Assembly (NCBI GenBank): GCA_947502635.1
Contig: CANNAN010000001.1
Coordinates: 186,001-250,000, forward strand
Source: an uncultured Flavobacteriaceae bacterium
GTDB taxonomy: Bacteria > Bacteroidota > Bacteroidia > Flavobacteriales > Flavobacteriaceae
Reading direction: 5' to 3'
DNA: 64,000 nucleotides
The notes beneath the pieces were generated by a model. That model saw only the letters and a program-made list of their open reading frames with translations, had not been told where the DNA came from and made no database searches. How positions within the stretch are numbered: the stretch's first letter is position 1; each line of letters begins with the position of its first letter. Of the stretch, positions 27,038 to 35,888 are shown piece by piece. A program made the translations under genes and the position numbers.

Positions 27038-27384
27038 TAACGATCAAATACCATTATTTCACGAATTTCTACAGTACCACCAAGATCATAATCAGGATAA
27101 TCTTCAGCAATTTTTTGAACGGCATCAAAATCGGTAGATTCAACGATGTAGTAGCCACCAACAATTTCTTTAACTTCAGCCGAAGTAAGATCTGTTACTG
27201 TTCTGTTTTCTCCAACAACGCGACGAATAGCAGGTGTTAAAGCATTTCCTCCACGAAGAACACCTGCTTTTTCCATTTTATCATTCCAACCAAACCATTT
27301 ACCCATTCTGTTTTGAAGCTCTTCTGGAGATAAACCAAGATCTGTGTAGTCAGCTCCGATAAAAATCATCATAAATTCTTTCAT
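27037..27384 (-). CDS. YCII-related (DGPF-type) protein
   Basis: A 115-residue ferredoxin-fold protein of the YCII/DGPF family. It starts KEFMMIFIGADY, has a central WFGWNDKMEKAGVLRGGNAL segment and ends EIVGGYYIVES...EIREIMVF. These match the family's strands, but the DGPF motif itself is replaced by VTDL. Such proteins are regularly encoded next to ECF42 sigma factors. Their biochemical role is unsettled; signal binding or a small-molecule reaction is possible. The stop codon shares a base with the sigma factor start (TAATG). Confidence 0.85.
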   Translation of the reverse strand: MKEFMMIFIGADYTDLGLSPEELQNRMGKWFGWNDKMEKAGVLRGGNALTPAIRRVVGENRTVTDLTSAEVKEIVGGYYIVESTDFDAVQKIAEDYPDYDLGGTVEIREIMVFDR

Positions 27385-27484
27385 AATTGTAATATTTTAT
27401 TGTTTATATAGTTAAGACGTTTGTCGAACTAGAAAGGTGGACACTATTCTCAAAATTAACAGGTTTTTTTGAATCTATTGATTT

Positions 27485-28651
27485 CTACATATTATTAATT
27501 TTAGAAATGCCAAGTGCCAGGCCTCTTAATTCGCCTAATCCTTTTAATCTGCCAATAGCAGAATAACCTGGATAACTAGTGTTAGTTTTTAAATCATTAA
27601 GCATTTGATGACCATGGTCTGGTCGCATGGGTAAGGATTTATTAAGTTCCTTTTCTATTTTTAAAACAGTCTTTACGATTTCGTACATATCTGAAGAGCC
27701 GTCTAAATGATTGTCTTCAAAAAAGCTACCATCATTTTCACGTTTTACATTGCGTAAATGAAGAAAATGTATTCTGTTTTTAAATTTCTCAATCATTTTT
27801 GGAAGATTATTGTCAGGGTTTGCACCTAATGATCCTGTACAAAAAGTGATACCATTTGAAGGGCTATTTATAAAATTCACTAAATCTTCTAAATCTTTTT
27901 CAGATTTTATAATTCTTGGAAGTCCTAAGATATCAAAGGGAGGGTCGTCCGGATGAATGGCCATTTTAATACCGAGTTCTTCGGCAACAGGAATGATCTC
28001 ATTTAGAAAATAAGAAAGATTTGCTTTTAAGTCTGTATGTGTTACATCTTTATATTGGGCAATCATCTCTCTAAAAACAGGAATCGTAAGGTCATCTACG
28101 GTTCCTGGCAGCCCTTTTAAGATATTATCTTCTAATAATTGTTTGTCTTCGATAGACATTTTTGAATATCGAATGGCGGCCTTTTCTAAGATACTAGGTG
28201 TGTATGCATTTTCAATAGCTTCCCGTTGTATAATATATTTTTCAAAAACAGCCATGTCTACTTTATCGAACCGTAAAGCTGTTTTTCCATCATCTAATTT
28301 CCAGAAAAGATGCGTGCGTGTCCAATCCAATACAGGCATAAAATTGTAGCATACATTTTTAATACCGCATTGCGCTACATTTTTTAAGCTTTGTTTATAG
28401 TTTTCAATACGATATTGATAATCATCAATACGCAATTTGATATTTTCATGAACGGGAATACTTTCGATAAAAGACCATTTTAAGCCAGCTGCTTCAATAC
28501 TATTTTTAACTTTTTGTATGGCATCTACTTCCCAAACTTCACCATTTGTTATATGGTGTAAAGCCGTTACAACACCCGTGGCTCCTGTTTGTTTGATGTC
28601 TGAAAGCGTTACAGGGTCGTTTACTCCAAACCATCTAAATGTTTCTTGCAT
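27485..28651 (-). CDS. uxuA: Mannonate dehydratase UxuA
   Basis: A 388-residue enzyme that converts D-mannonate to 2-keto-3-deoxygluconate in glucuronate breakdown, in the cytoplasm, with a divalent metal. The protein starts MQETFRWFGVNDPVTLSDI. It shows metal and substrate blocks such as MAIHPDDPPFDILGLPRI, FCTGSLGANPDNN, IHFLHLRNVKRE and MRPDHGHQM. The length is normal. No uxuB, uxaC, kdgK or uronate transporter is adjacent, so the rest of the pathway must lie elsewhere. Confidence 0.94.
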   Translation of the reverse strand: MQETFRWFGVNDPVTLSDIKQTGATGVVTALHHITNGEVWEVDAIQKVKNSIEAAGLKWSFIESIPVHENIKLRIDDYQYRIENYKQSLKNVAQCGIKNVCYNFMPVLDWTRTHLFWKLDDGKTALRFDKVDMAVFEKYIIQREAIENAYTPSILEKAAIRYSKMSIEDKQLLEDNILKGLPGTVDDLTIPVFREMIAQYKDVTHTDLKANLSYFLNEIIPVAEELGIKMAIHPDDPPFDILGLPRIIKSEKDLEDLVNFINSPSNGITFCTGSLGANPDNNLPKMIEKFKNRIHFLHLRNVKRENDGSFFEDNHLDGSSDMYEIVKTVLKIEKELNKSLPMRPDHGHQMLNDLKTNTSYPGYSAIGRLKGLGELRGLALGISKINNM

Positions 28652-28775
28652 TTTATGTTATGAGTATTGTGTTTGTCTTAAAAAAAGAGGTTTTGTTTTC
28701 AAATTTAATAAATTACTGTAAAGACAGTAATCTTTTTGTATTTAACTTTAGAAAGATAGATAACCAACAAGATAA

Positions 28776-28805
28776 AAACCATCAAAAGATGACTTTTGAT
28801 GGTTT
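28776..28805 (-). terminator. Hairpin terminator after pruA
   Basis: AAACCATCAAAAG (28776-28788) pairs perfectly with CTTTTGATGGTTT (28793-28805) around a four-base loop, and a T-run follows on the minus strand. It lies about 80 bases past the pruA stop codon and ends that transcript before uxuA. Confidence 0.85.
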
Positions 28806-28883
28806 CAATTATTAGTTTTGATTTTATAAATCAATCAGTTAGTCTTTTTAGAATAACTCCTCAATCCTTTGTAGGCATGTATT

Positions 28884-30512
28884 TTACTCCCCTAAAAACG
28901 GATAACGGTAATCTACAGGTGTTACAAACGTTTCTTTTATCATTCTAGGCGATACCCAGCGTAATAAATTTTGTGAGCTTCCTGCTTTATCGTTAGTTCC
29001 AGAAGCTCTGGCGCCACCAAAAGGTTGTTGTCCAACAACAGCACCTGTTGGTTTATCATTAATATAAAAGTTTCCAGCAGCATTTTGCAAAGCTTCCGTT
29101 GCTTGAGTCACCGCATATCTATCCTTAGAAATGATAGCACCAGTTAAAGCATATTCACTAGTTGCGTCTACTAATTTTAATGTTTCTGCATAAGCGTCAT
29201 CTTCATAGACGTAAATAGTAATTACGGGACCAAATAACTCAGTACACATTGTGGTGTATTTCGGATCTTTGGTAACTATAACAGTAGGTTCTATAAAATA
29301 ACCTTTGCTTTTGTCGTAATTCCCACCAACGATAATTTCAGCATCACTATCAGTTTTAGCCTGATCTATATATTTAGCTAGCTTATCAAATGAGCCTTCA
29401 TGAATTACCGCAGTTATGAAGTTACTCATGTCTTCTGGAGAACCCATTTTAAAAGATTTTACATCTTCTATAACCATATTCTTTACATCGTTCCATAAAC
29501 TTTTAGGAATATAGGCTCTTGAAGCTGCACTACATTTTTGTCCTTGAAATTCAAAAGCACCACGTACAATAGCCGTAGCTACTTGTTTCGGGTTTGCTGA
29601 TTTATGTGCAACGATAAAATCTTTACCACCTGTTTCTCCAACAATTCTTGGATACGTTTTGTAGTTATGAATATTATTCCCTATTTGTTTCCAAAGTTCT
29701 TTAAATATAAAGGTAGAACCCGTAAAGTGCAGACCAGAAAAATCTGGACTAGCCATAACTGTATTCGTTATCATTACTGGATCGCCAAAAACAACATTGA
29801 TAACCCCAGGAGGTACACCAGCTTCTTCGAAAACATCCATAATCACTTTTGCAGAATATATCTGGCTGTCACTTGGTTTCCAAACAACAACATTACCCAT
29901 TAGTGCCATGCATGCAGGTAAGTTTCCAGCAATCGCGGTAAAGTTAAAAGGTGTTACTGCATAAGTAAACCCTTCAAGAGGTCTGTACTCAACTCTATTC
30001 CAGGAATCACTTGTACTTTCAGGTTGCTCCATGTAAATGTCAGTCATAAACTGTACATTAAAACGTAAGAAATCTATAAACTCACAAGCAGCATCAATTT
30101 CAGCTTGATGAATTGTTTTAGATTGCGCAATCATGGTAGCAGCATTTATTTTTGCTCTGTATGGTCCAGCAATTAATTCGGCAGCCTTTAAGAAAATACC
30201 AGCCCGTTGTTCCCATGGTATTTGAGACCAATTTTTTCTGGCCTCCAATGCTGTAGAAATAGCATCGTCAATATGCGATTTCTCAGCTAAATGGTAAGTG
30301 CCAACAATATGTTGATGGTCGTGTGGAGGCGACATGGTTCTTGTATTGCCAGTTTCTATATCTTTTCCGTTTATATATAGAGGAACGTCAATTTTACTAT
30401 TAAACATCTCATTATATGCTTTTAACACTGCTTCTCGTTCTGGAGATTCTGGTGCATAACCTTTAACAGGTTCATTGACTGCTATTGGCACATTGAAAAA
30501 GCCTTTTCCCAT
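28884..30512 (-). CDS. pruA: L-glutamate gamma-semialdehyde dehydrogenase (1-pyrroline-5-carboxylate dehydrogenase)
   Basis: A 542-residue aldehyde dehydrogenase of the PruA (P5CDH, eukaryote-like) branch. The catalytic Cys is in FQGQKCSAASR and the general base Glu in VGETGGKD. NAD binding shows as VVWKPSDSQIYSA and LHFTGSTFIFKEL. It oxidises glutamate semialdehyde to glutamate, the second step of proline breakdown, and here proline dehydrogenase is not fused to it. It has its own promoter and terminator, so it is probably monocistronic. Confidence 0.95.
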   Translation of the reverse strand: MGKGFFNVPIAVNEPVKGYAPESPEREAVLKAYNEMFNSKIDVPLYINGKDIETGNTRTMSPPHDHQHIVGTYHLAEKSHIDDAISTALEARKNWSQIPWEQRAGIFLKAAELIAGPYRAKINAATMIAQSKTIHQAEIDAACEFIDFLRFNVQFMTDIYMEQPESTSDSWNRVEYRPLEGFTYAVTPFNFTAIAGNLPACMALMGNVVVWKPSDSQIYSAKVIMDVFEEAGVPPGVINVVFGDPVMITNTVMASPDFSGLHFTGSTFIFKELWKQIGNNIHNYKTYPRIVGETGGKDFIVAHKSANPKQVATAIVRGAFEFQGQKCSAASRAYIPKSLWNDVKNMVIEDVKSFKMGSPEDMSNFITAVIHEGSFDKLAKYIDQAKTDSDAEIIVGGNYDKSKGYFIEPTVIVTKDPKYTTMCTELFGPVITIYVYEDDAYAETLKLVDATSEYALTGAIISKDRYAVTQATEALQNAAGNFYINDKPTGAVVGQQPFGGARASGTNDKAGSSQNLLRWVSPRMIKETFVTPVDYRYPFLGE

Positions 30513-30554
30513 GATTTTTGATTTTTTATTATTGAATTTTCATTAAATGAGGTG

Positions 30555-30583
30555 CAAATTTACGAATTATTTAATGACTTCAA
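30555..30583 (-). promoter_or_regulatory. pruA promoter (TTG-N18-TAAATTTG)
   Basis: On the minus strand TTG (30581-30583) is followed after 18 bases by TAAATTTG (30555-30562). Both elements match the Bacteroidota housekeeping promoter TTG-N19-TAnnTTTG, about 43 bases before the pruA start. This is one of the two clearest promoters in the window. Confidence 0.7.
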
Positions 30584-30662
30584 TTACTAACGATGTTTAA
30601 AAACAAGTTAAAATTTATTTATTTTTTGTAAGTTGCCAAACCATATTTAGACTACAAGTTTT

Positions 30663-31388
30663 ATGTGTACAGTAACAATTATACCAAAGGAGAATAATGG
30701 ATTTGTTTTAACTTCGAATAGGGATGAAGCGCCAGATAGAATATCAATCGCCCCAGATTTTTATATCATTAATGATGTTAAAACATTATTCCCTAAAGAT
30801 GAAGTTGCTGGAGGTACATGGATTGGTTTAAGTGAAAAAAACAGGATGATTTGCGTGCTAAACGGTGGATTTAAATTGCACGAACGCAAATTGAGTTATA
30901 GGAAGAGTAGAGGTATCGTTGCAAAAGATTTTATGATTGCTAACGATATAGAAGCAACTATTCAGACTTATAATTTTTTAGATATAGAGCCATTTACCAT
31001 CATTATTGTTGATTGGAATACTACTTTGAAATTTTATGAATTGATTTGGGATGGAGTAAACAAGCATTTCAAACAATTGCCTCATGAGCCAAAAATTTGG
31101 TCTTCTTCCACATTGTATTCTGAAGACATGAAAAAAGAAAGATTAAGTTGGTTTGAGTCATTTATAAATAAAAATGAATTAGATGAGCTTTCTTTATTGA
31201 CATTTCATAAAACTGCAGGAGGAGATAATGAAGATTTTGGAGTTATAATGAATCGTGGTTTTGTTAAAACAACTAGTATCACACAAGTTATAAAAGAAAC
31301 GGACTCTGTAAAGATGCGCCATGAAAATCTTCAAAATAAAATAATTACAACTAAAACGTTCAACCTTCCTGAAGTTGTAAATGGATAA
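30663..31388 (+). CDS. NRDE (TANGO2-like) family protein
   Basis: A 241-residue protein starting MCTVTIIP, with Cys2 exposed once Met is removed, followed by FVLTSNRDEAPDR. The NRDE motif near residue 21 gives the family its name. Related eukaryotic TANGO2 proteins are linked to haem or acyl-CoA handling, but the bacterial role is unknown. The N-terminal Cys and fold have been compared with Ntn hydrolases, which is inference only. The gene overlaps the next one by eight bases, so the pair is probably co-translated. Confidence 0.8.
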   Translation: MCTVTIIPKENNGFVLTSNRDEAPDRISIAPDFYIINDVKTLFPKDEVAGGTWIGLSEKNRMICVLNGGFKLHERKLSYRKSRGIVAKDFMIANDIEATIQTYNFLDIEPFTIIIVDWNTTLKFYELIWDGVNKHFKQLPHEPKIWSSSTLYSEDMKKERLSWFESFINKNELDELSLLTFHKTAGGDNEDFGVIMNRGFVKTTSITQVIKETDSVKMRHENLQNKIITTKTFNLPEVVNG

Positions 31389-32373
31389 TACGGGCATTAT
31401 TTTAACATTAGCGTATCCAGATACTATTGTTATGGTATCTGAAGAATGGTTTTCTCCTTATTTAAGATTTCTTGGTGTTGGTAAAAAGAATTATTTGCGA
31501 GCTGGACATGCCGCCTTGGTACTGATTGATAAAGAAACAGGTGTTTTGGAATATCATGATTTTGGACGTTATATTACGTCTGAACCAAATGGGAGAGTGC
31601 GTGGAAGGGATACCGATAATGAGTTAGCCTTTCCTATAAAAGCAGAGATTGAAAACAATAGGATTAAAAATCTAAACGATATTTTAGAGTTTTTAGGAAC
31701 CCATCCTAAATTAACTCATGGCGATGGGAAATTAGTGGCTTCTGTTTGTAATGCAGTTGATTACCAAAAAGCACGGACGCATATTACTAAAATGCAAAAA
31801 CGTGAGTTTATTTATTATGCAGCTTTTAAGAAAGGAGCATGCAATTGTGCGCGCTTTGTAACGGATAGTTTAATAGCTTCGGTTACCAATTTGGGAATTA
31901 AAAAGAAGCTGGAGAATTCTAAATGGTTTACGCCTAGTACCGTTGGTAATGTACTTTTGGCAAATACAGAAAATCATACTTTCGAAGTTTCTGAAACGGG
32001 TGTGATTTCAGAATTCAATGGTTCGCAAAAAAGTGAAAACGTACGTTGTTTTTTAGATAAGTTAAAAGATCATGAGCCGTCTTTTATTGGGACTTTAGAG
32101 TCTAAGTTAGTTGAAGGATTGCATGAAAATGCGCAATGGTTATCTGGAATTGCTGCAGGTGCTTGGTTTGAATTGTATCAAACGGAAAATAATTCAGAAT
32201 ACAGATATAGAAGAATTTCCCCTTATGGTAATATTGACGTAGATGCTGTTTTTGTTGTCGAAGACGATTCTTTTAATTATAACGAGGCATTTGAATTTGT
32301 ACATTATTCAAATTGCAAATTCTTTCATGTAAAGCAAAATGGCAGGGTTTTTAGATTTGAGCTGAAGGCTTAA
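31381..32373 (+). CDS. Predicted permuted papain-like protein (DUF6695-like), function unknown
   Basis: A 330-residue soluble protein with no signal peptide. The sequence RAGHAALVLIDKETGVLEYHDFGRY near residue 41 followed much later by CNCARFVTDSL near residue 159 is the His-first, Cys-second order of circularly permuted papain-like folds (PPPDE/LRAT/NlpC types). This is inferred from motif pattern only. The family name DUF6695 is my recollection. It overlaps the NRDE gene by eight bases, which suggests a shared role. No terminator is obvious in the 256-base gap that follows, apart from a weak 7-bp stem (32475-32481 with 32490-32496). Confidence 0.6.
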   Translation: MDNTGIILTLAYPDTIVMVSEEWFSPYLRFLGVGKKNYLRAGHAALVLIDKETGVLEYHDFGRYITSEPNGRVRGRDTDNELAFPIKAEIENNRIKNLNDILEFLGTHPKLTHGDGKLVASVCNAVDYQKARTHITKMQKREFIYYAAFKKGACNCARFVTDSLIASVTNLGIKKKLENSKWFTPSTVGNVLLANTENHTFEVSETGVISEFNGSQKSENVRCFLDKLKDHEPSFIGTLESKLVEGLHENAQWLSGIAAGAWFELYQTENNSEYRYRRISPYGNIDVDAVFVVEDDSFNYNEAFEFVHYSNCKFFHVKQNGRVFRFELKA

Positions 32374-32629
32374 CGGGTACTCATCAGTTTTTTTGGTTTT
32401 AATAATTGTTTCCAGATACCAATAATTTTACTGTATCACTTTTCATTTTATGAAAGAAACTGTGTTTTGAATTTAATTCATCTAAAAAAATGAATTTTGA
32501 AATGAATAGCTTTTATGTCGGATTATAAACGCTCTAAAAGATTGTTATATACATTGATGATTTCAATATAATTATAAATTAATTCGTCCATAATATAAGA
32601 ACGAATATGGTTATAAATACGAAAAATAA

Positions 32630-33016
32630 CTAATTTATCGCGAAAGGTGCACTTAATTTAAAAGTAGGAATAGTAACTTTAAACTTCTTAGTAGTCGTAA
32701 AGTTTACCATACTGTAATGTCCTTGCATAGCGCCAAAAGGCGAGGTTAGTAAACATCCAGAAGTGTACGTATGAGATTCTCCAGGTTTTAATACAGGTTT
32801 TTTACCAATAACACCTTCTCCAGAAACTATTTCAACATTATTTAAAGCGTCTAAAATTTCCCAATGACGGTCATTAAGTTGTACAGAATCTTTACTCCGA
32901 TTTTCAATAGTTACGGTATATCCAAAAGCATACTGCATTTTATAATTTTTATAAAATGAGCCTTCAAAAGTGGTAACCACCGATATCTTTATGCCTCTTG
33001 TTATTTGTTGAACCAT
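32630..33016 (-). CDS. apaG: ApaG-family protein
   Basis: A 128-residue single-domain protein with the fibronectin-III-like ApaG fold. Visible family blocks are FGYTVTIENRSKDSVQLNDRHW, here starting at about residue 31, then the turn GEGVIGKKPVLKPGE, and FGAMQGHYSMV near residue 95. ApaG is associated with Co2+/Mg2+ efflux phenotypes in enterobacteria, but its molecular activity is unsettled. The length is normal. It is a single gene in the same orientation as the downstream plug-type gene's neighbour region. Confidence 0.9.
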   Translation of the reverse strand: MVQQITRGIKISVVTTFEGSFYKNYKMQYAFGYTVTIENRSKDSVQLNDRHWEILDALNNVEIVSGEGVIGKKPVLKPGESHTYTSGCLLTSPFGAMQGHYSMVNFTTTKKFKVTIPTFKLSAPFAIN

Positions 33017-33127
33017 GATAACTACTAGTATGCAAAGTGTTTGTTGGGTGCTAAAATAGTAAATATTAAGTGGTTAGTTGTAATTTTTAGTGTCTTAGGT
33101 CAAAAAACCAGTTAAAAAGCACAATTG

Positions 33128-34378
33128 TTAGTTTGAAATGTTGACAGAACTCCCCTCACCAAGCCCAATAATCTTATCATATCGTCCACCTAGATCTCTA
33201 TAATACACAATAACTTTATAGTTGTTTTCCGTTTGATAGAAATTTCCACTAATAACGCCTTCTTGAATATTTTTATTGCTATCTGCAATAACATATTTAT
33301 AATTGTAAAAACCTTGTTTTAATAATATAGCATTTGTGTAAACGTTGAGTGATTCGTCAAAAACCATTTTAGTACTTTCATCGATAACATAATTATTAAA
33401 ATTACCATAGATGTGGATATCTTTATCTTTTAAAGATTCTACAGGAAGTAATGAAAAATGCATCCAAGCATAATCTGCTTCAATACTTGGGTTTTCAGCA
33501 TCAATATTTAAAATAACATAATTACCATTAATGTCTGGGTTATAAGTATATGGTCTAGTAGCTCTCTCGTAATTAGCGTATAAATAATTATGGTATAAGT
33601 CTTCTAAATCAATGCTTTGTACGCCTGTGTTTGCAGCTCGAATATCTTTGTTTTCAAAAAACAAATACTCATTACCACCCCAAAAACTGGTTTCTGTATC
33701 GTATTTGTAAATTAACTGATTACCAATAGTGAATTGTGGCTTTATATTTGAAATGGCAGTGTTTAGATTGTTATTTTGAACAATTACAGCTTTTACTGTT
33801 TGAGTTGGGTTATTAAAAGGTTTCGTTTTGGAGTCTATAACAATTTCTATGCGTTGTTTTTCTTCAATAAATTGAATATCACGAGAACGTTTAACACGAA
33901 CCCCAACATTGGTTAAGTTTTCATAGATCATAAATTTTCTTGAAAAAACAAGTGTGTCATCATTATTAAAAACCGAAAGCATGTAATTACCTGAAACTTT
34001 TAGGCGCTTAGTCTGTGCGTTAGGAATGGTAAGTGTGTAATGCGAATAAATTTGATAGGTATTGAATGAATTTTCGTAATTTCTGATGCGTTGGTTGTCA
34101 AAACCATCCATATATTCAGATTTCATCAATGTTGACGGTGTCCAGTCAAAATTAAAGTGTTCGACTTTATAATAATAATCTTCTTCATCGCCATTTAATA
34201 CATCAAATTCTAAAACCACATATTCCCCGAGTTTTAAAATTGGTAATTGTGTTTCGGGTGTATTCCCTTTAAAATTGATTGTTTTAATATAATCTGGAGG
34301 GCTTACTTCATCTACTTGACCGAAAGTCAAATTAGAGATTAGAATTATAGATAAAAAAGCGATAAGTTTTAATGACAT
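33128..34378 (-). CDS. DUF5103 protein, type IX secretion plug-type protein
   Basis: A 416-residue protein with a signal peptide (about 1-20, cut near TFG-Q) and a mostly beta-sandwich mature part. Family blocks include YYYKVEHFNFDWTPSTLMKSEYMDG, here beginning near residue 62, ENSFNTYQIYSHY, and a late IYGNFNNYVIDESTKM region. In Flavobacterium a protein of this family plugs the periplasmic side of the SprA translocon of the T9SS. Together with porT at 4347 it shows that the organism has this secretion system. It is divergent from the nqr operon. Confidence 0.82.
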   Translation of the reverse strand: MSLKLIAFLSIILISNLTFGQVDEVSPPDYIKTINFKGNTPETQLPILKLGEYVVLEFDVLNGDEEDYYYKVEHFNFDWTPSTLMKSEYMDGFDNQRIRNYENSFNTYQIYSHYTLTIPNAQTKRLKVSGNYMLSVFNNDDTLVFSRKFMIYENLTNVGVRVKRSRDIQFIEEKQRIEIVIDSKTKPFNNPTQTVKAVIVQNNNLNTAISNIKPQFTIGNQLIYKYDTETSFWGGNEYLFFENKDIRAANTGVQSIDLEDLYHNYLYANYERATRPYTYNPDINGNYVILNIDAENPSIEADYAWMHFSLLPVESLKDKDIHIYGNFNNYVIDESTKMVFDESLNVYTNAILLKQGFYNYKYVIADSNKNIQEGVISGNFYQTENNYKVIVYYRDLGGRYDKIIGLGEGSSVNISN

Positions 34379-34404
34379 TGTAGGACAATTTTTGTAAATA
34401 TAAA

Positions 34405-34412
34405 CAAATTTA
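34405..34412 (-). promoter_or_regulatory. Putative -7 box (TAAATTTG) for the plug-type gene
   Basis: An exact TAnnTTTG match on the minus strand, 26 bases before the start codon at 34378. No -33 TTG is visible at the right distance. Confidence 0.45.
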
Positions 34413-34487
34413 ATGCCTAAAATTAAACTTATTAAAAAGGTGACAAAATTCTATTCAATTTATTATGAAAACTGTATTTTAAATTTG

Positions 34488-34495
34488 TATTTTTG
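34488..34495 (+). promoter_or_regulatory. Putative -7 box (TATTTTTG) for the nqr operon
   Basis: A TAnnTTTG match in the divergent gap, 37 bases before the nqrA ATG. No other plausible promoter lies between the plug-type gene and nqrA. Confidence 0.5.
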
Positions 34496-34532
34496 CACCG
34501 ATTTTTAGACAACTAATTTCAATAAAAAAAAT

Positions 34533-35888
34533 ATGTCAAACGACATTCGCATTAAAAAAGGTCTAGACATTAATCTTAAAGGTGAAGCTGAAAAAACCTC
34601 AGAAAAGGCAATTTTAAGCAACTTTTATATTTTAAGGCCTGAAGACTTCCACGGCGTTACCCCTAAATTAATTTCTAAAGTTGGAACTAAAGTAAAAGCA
34701 GGAGATCCTGTTTTTTTCGATAAATCTAACGAAACTATTAAGTTTGTTTCTCCAGTATCTGGTGAGGTTTTAGAAATTTCTCGTGGCGAAAAACGTAAAA
34801 TTTTAACAATAAAAATTCAAGCAGACAAAGAGCAAACCTATCAGAATCATGGTAAGTTTGATGTGGATGCTGCGAATTCTGAAGCTATTAAATCACATTT
34901 GTTAGCATCAGGTTGTTGGCCATTTGTAAAACAACGTCCGTACGATGTTATTGCTAACCCAGATAAAATGCCAAAGGCTATTTTTATATCGGGGTATGCC
35001 AGTGCACCGTTAGCAGCCGATTTAGATTTTACTTTACAAGGAAAAGAAGCCGAATTACAGGCTGCTGTTACCGCTTTAGGTAAGCTTACCGAAGGTGAAG
35101 TACATGTTTCTGTTGGTAAGGATGGGAATTCTCCGTTAGCTGGTTTATCAGGGATTTCATTGCATAAAGTTTCTGGACCACACCCATCGGGGAATGTTGG
35201 GACGCAAATAAATAAAATAGATCCAATAAATAAGGGTGAAATAGTTTGGACTGTTAACCCTCAGGATTTGGTTATTATAGGTGAGTTGTTATTAACTGGA
35301 AAATTCAATGCAGAACGTATTGTCGCTCTAGTTGGTTCTTCAGTTGAAAAACCAAGATATTTTGTTACCAAAATAGGAAGCGAAGTCGCTACTATGGTTT
35401 ATGATAAAGGCATTGTTAAAGATTCTAACGATCGTATCATTTCAGGTAATGTTTTAAGTGGAAAACAAGTGAACCCAGATGGTTATTTAGATTATTATAG
35501 TAATGTCATCTCTATAATTCCTGAAGGTGATGATTATGAGCTTTTTGGATGGAATAAACCTGTTTTTAATAAAATATCGACATCAAGAGCGCTTACTTTT
35601 TCTTGGTTAAGCCCTAAGAAAACATATAATTTAAATACCAATACCAACGGTGAGCATCGTGCTTTTGTAACTACAGGAACTTACGAAGAGGTATTTCCTT
35701 TAGATATCTACCCCATGCAGATATTAAAAGCATGTATGTATAAAGATTTAGATGAAATGGAAGCTTTAGGAATGTATGAAGTCGCTCCTGAAGATTTTGC
35801 ATTAACAGAGTTTGTTTGTGTGTCTAAGCAACCACATCAAAAAATTATAAGAGAAGGTTTAGACTTAATGCTTAAAGAGATCGGATAA
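34533..35888 (+). CDS. nqrA: Na+-translocating NADH:quinone reductase subunit A
   Basis: A 451-residue cytoplasmic subunit of the Na+-NQR complex, first gene of nqrABCDEF. It starts with the family sequence IRIKKGLDINLKGEAEK, and the Rnf-C/NqrA blocks include VKAGDPVFFDKSNETIKFVSP and LSGISLHKVSGPHPSGNVG. NqrA contributes to the quinone site region of the complex. The stop codon shares its last base with the nqrB start. Length and order agree with the family. Confidence 0.97.
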   Translation: MSNDIRIKKGLDINLKGEAEKTSEKAILSNFYILRPEDFHGVTPKLISKVGTKVKAGDPVFFDKSNETIKFVSPVSGEVLEISRGEKRKILTIKIQADKEQTYQNHGKFDVDAANSEAIKSHLLASGCWPFVKQRPYDVIANPDKMPKAIFISGYASAPLAADLDFTLQGKEAELQAAVTALGKLTEGEVHVSVGKDGNSPLAGLSGISLHKVSGPHPSGNVGTQINKIDPINKGEIVWTVNPQDLVIIGELLLTGKFNAERIVALVGSSVEKPRYFVTKIGSEVATMVYDKGIVKDSNDRIISGNVLSGKQVNPDGYLDYYSNVISIIPEGDDYELFGWNKPVFNKISTSRALTFSWLSPKKTYNLNTNTNGEHRAFVTTGTYEEVFPLDIYPMQILKACMYKDLDEMEALGMYEVAPEDFALTEFVCVSKQPHQKIIREGLDLMLKEIG

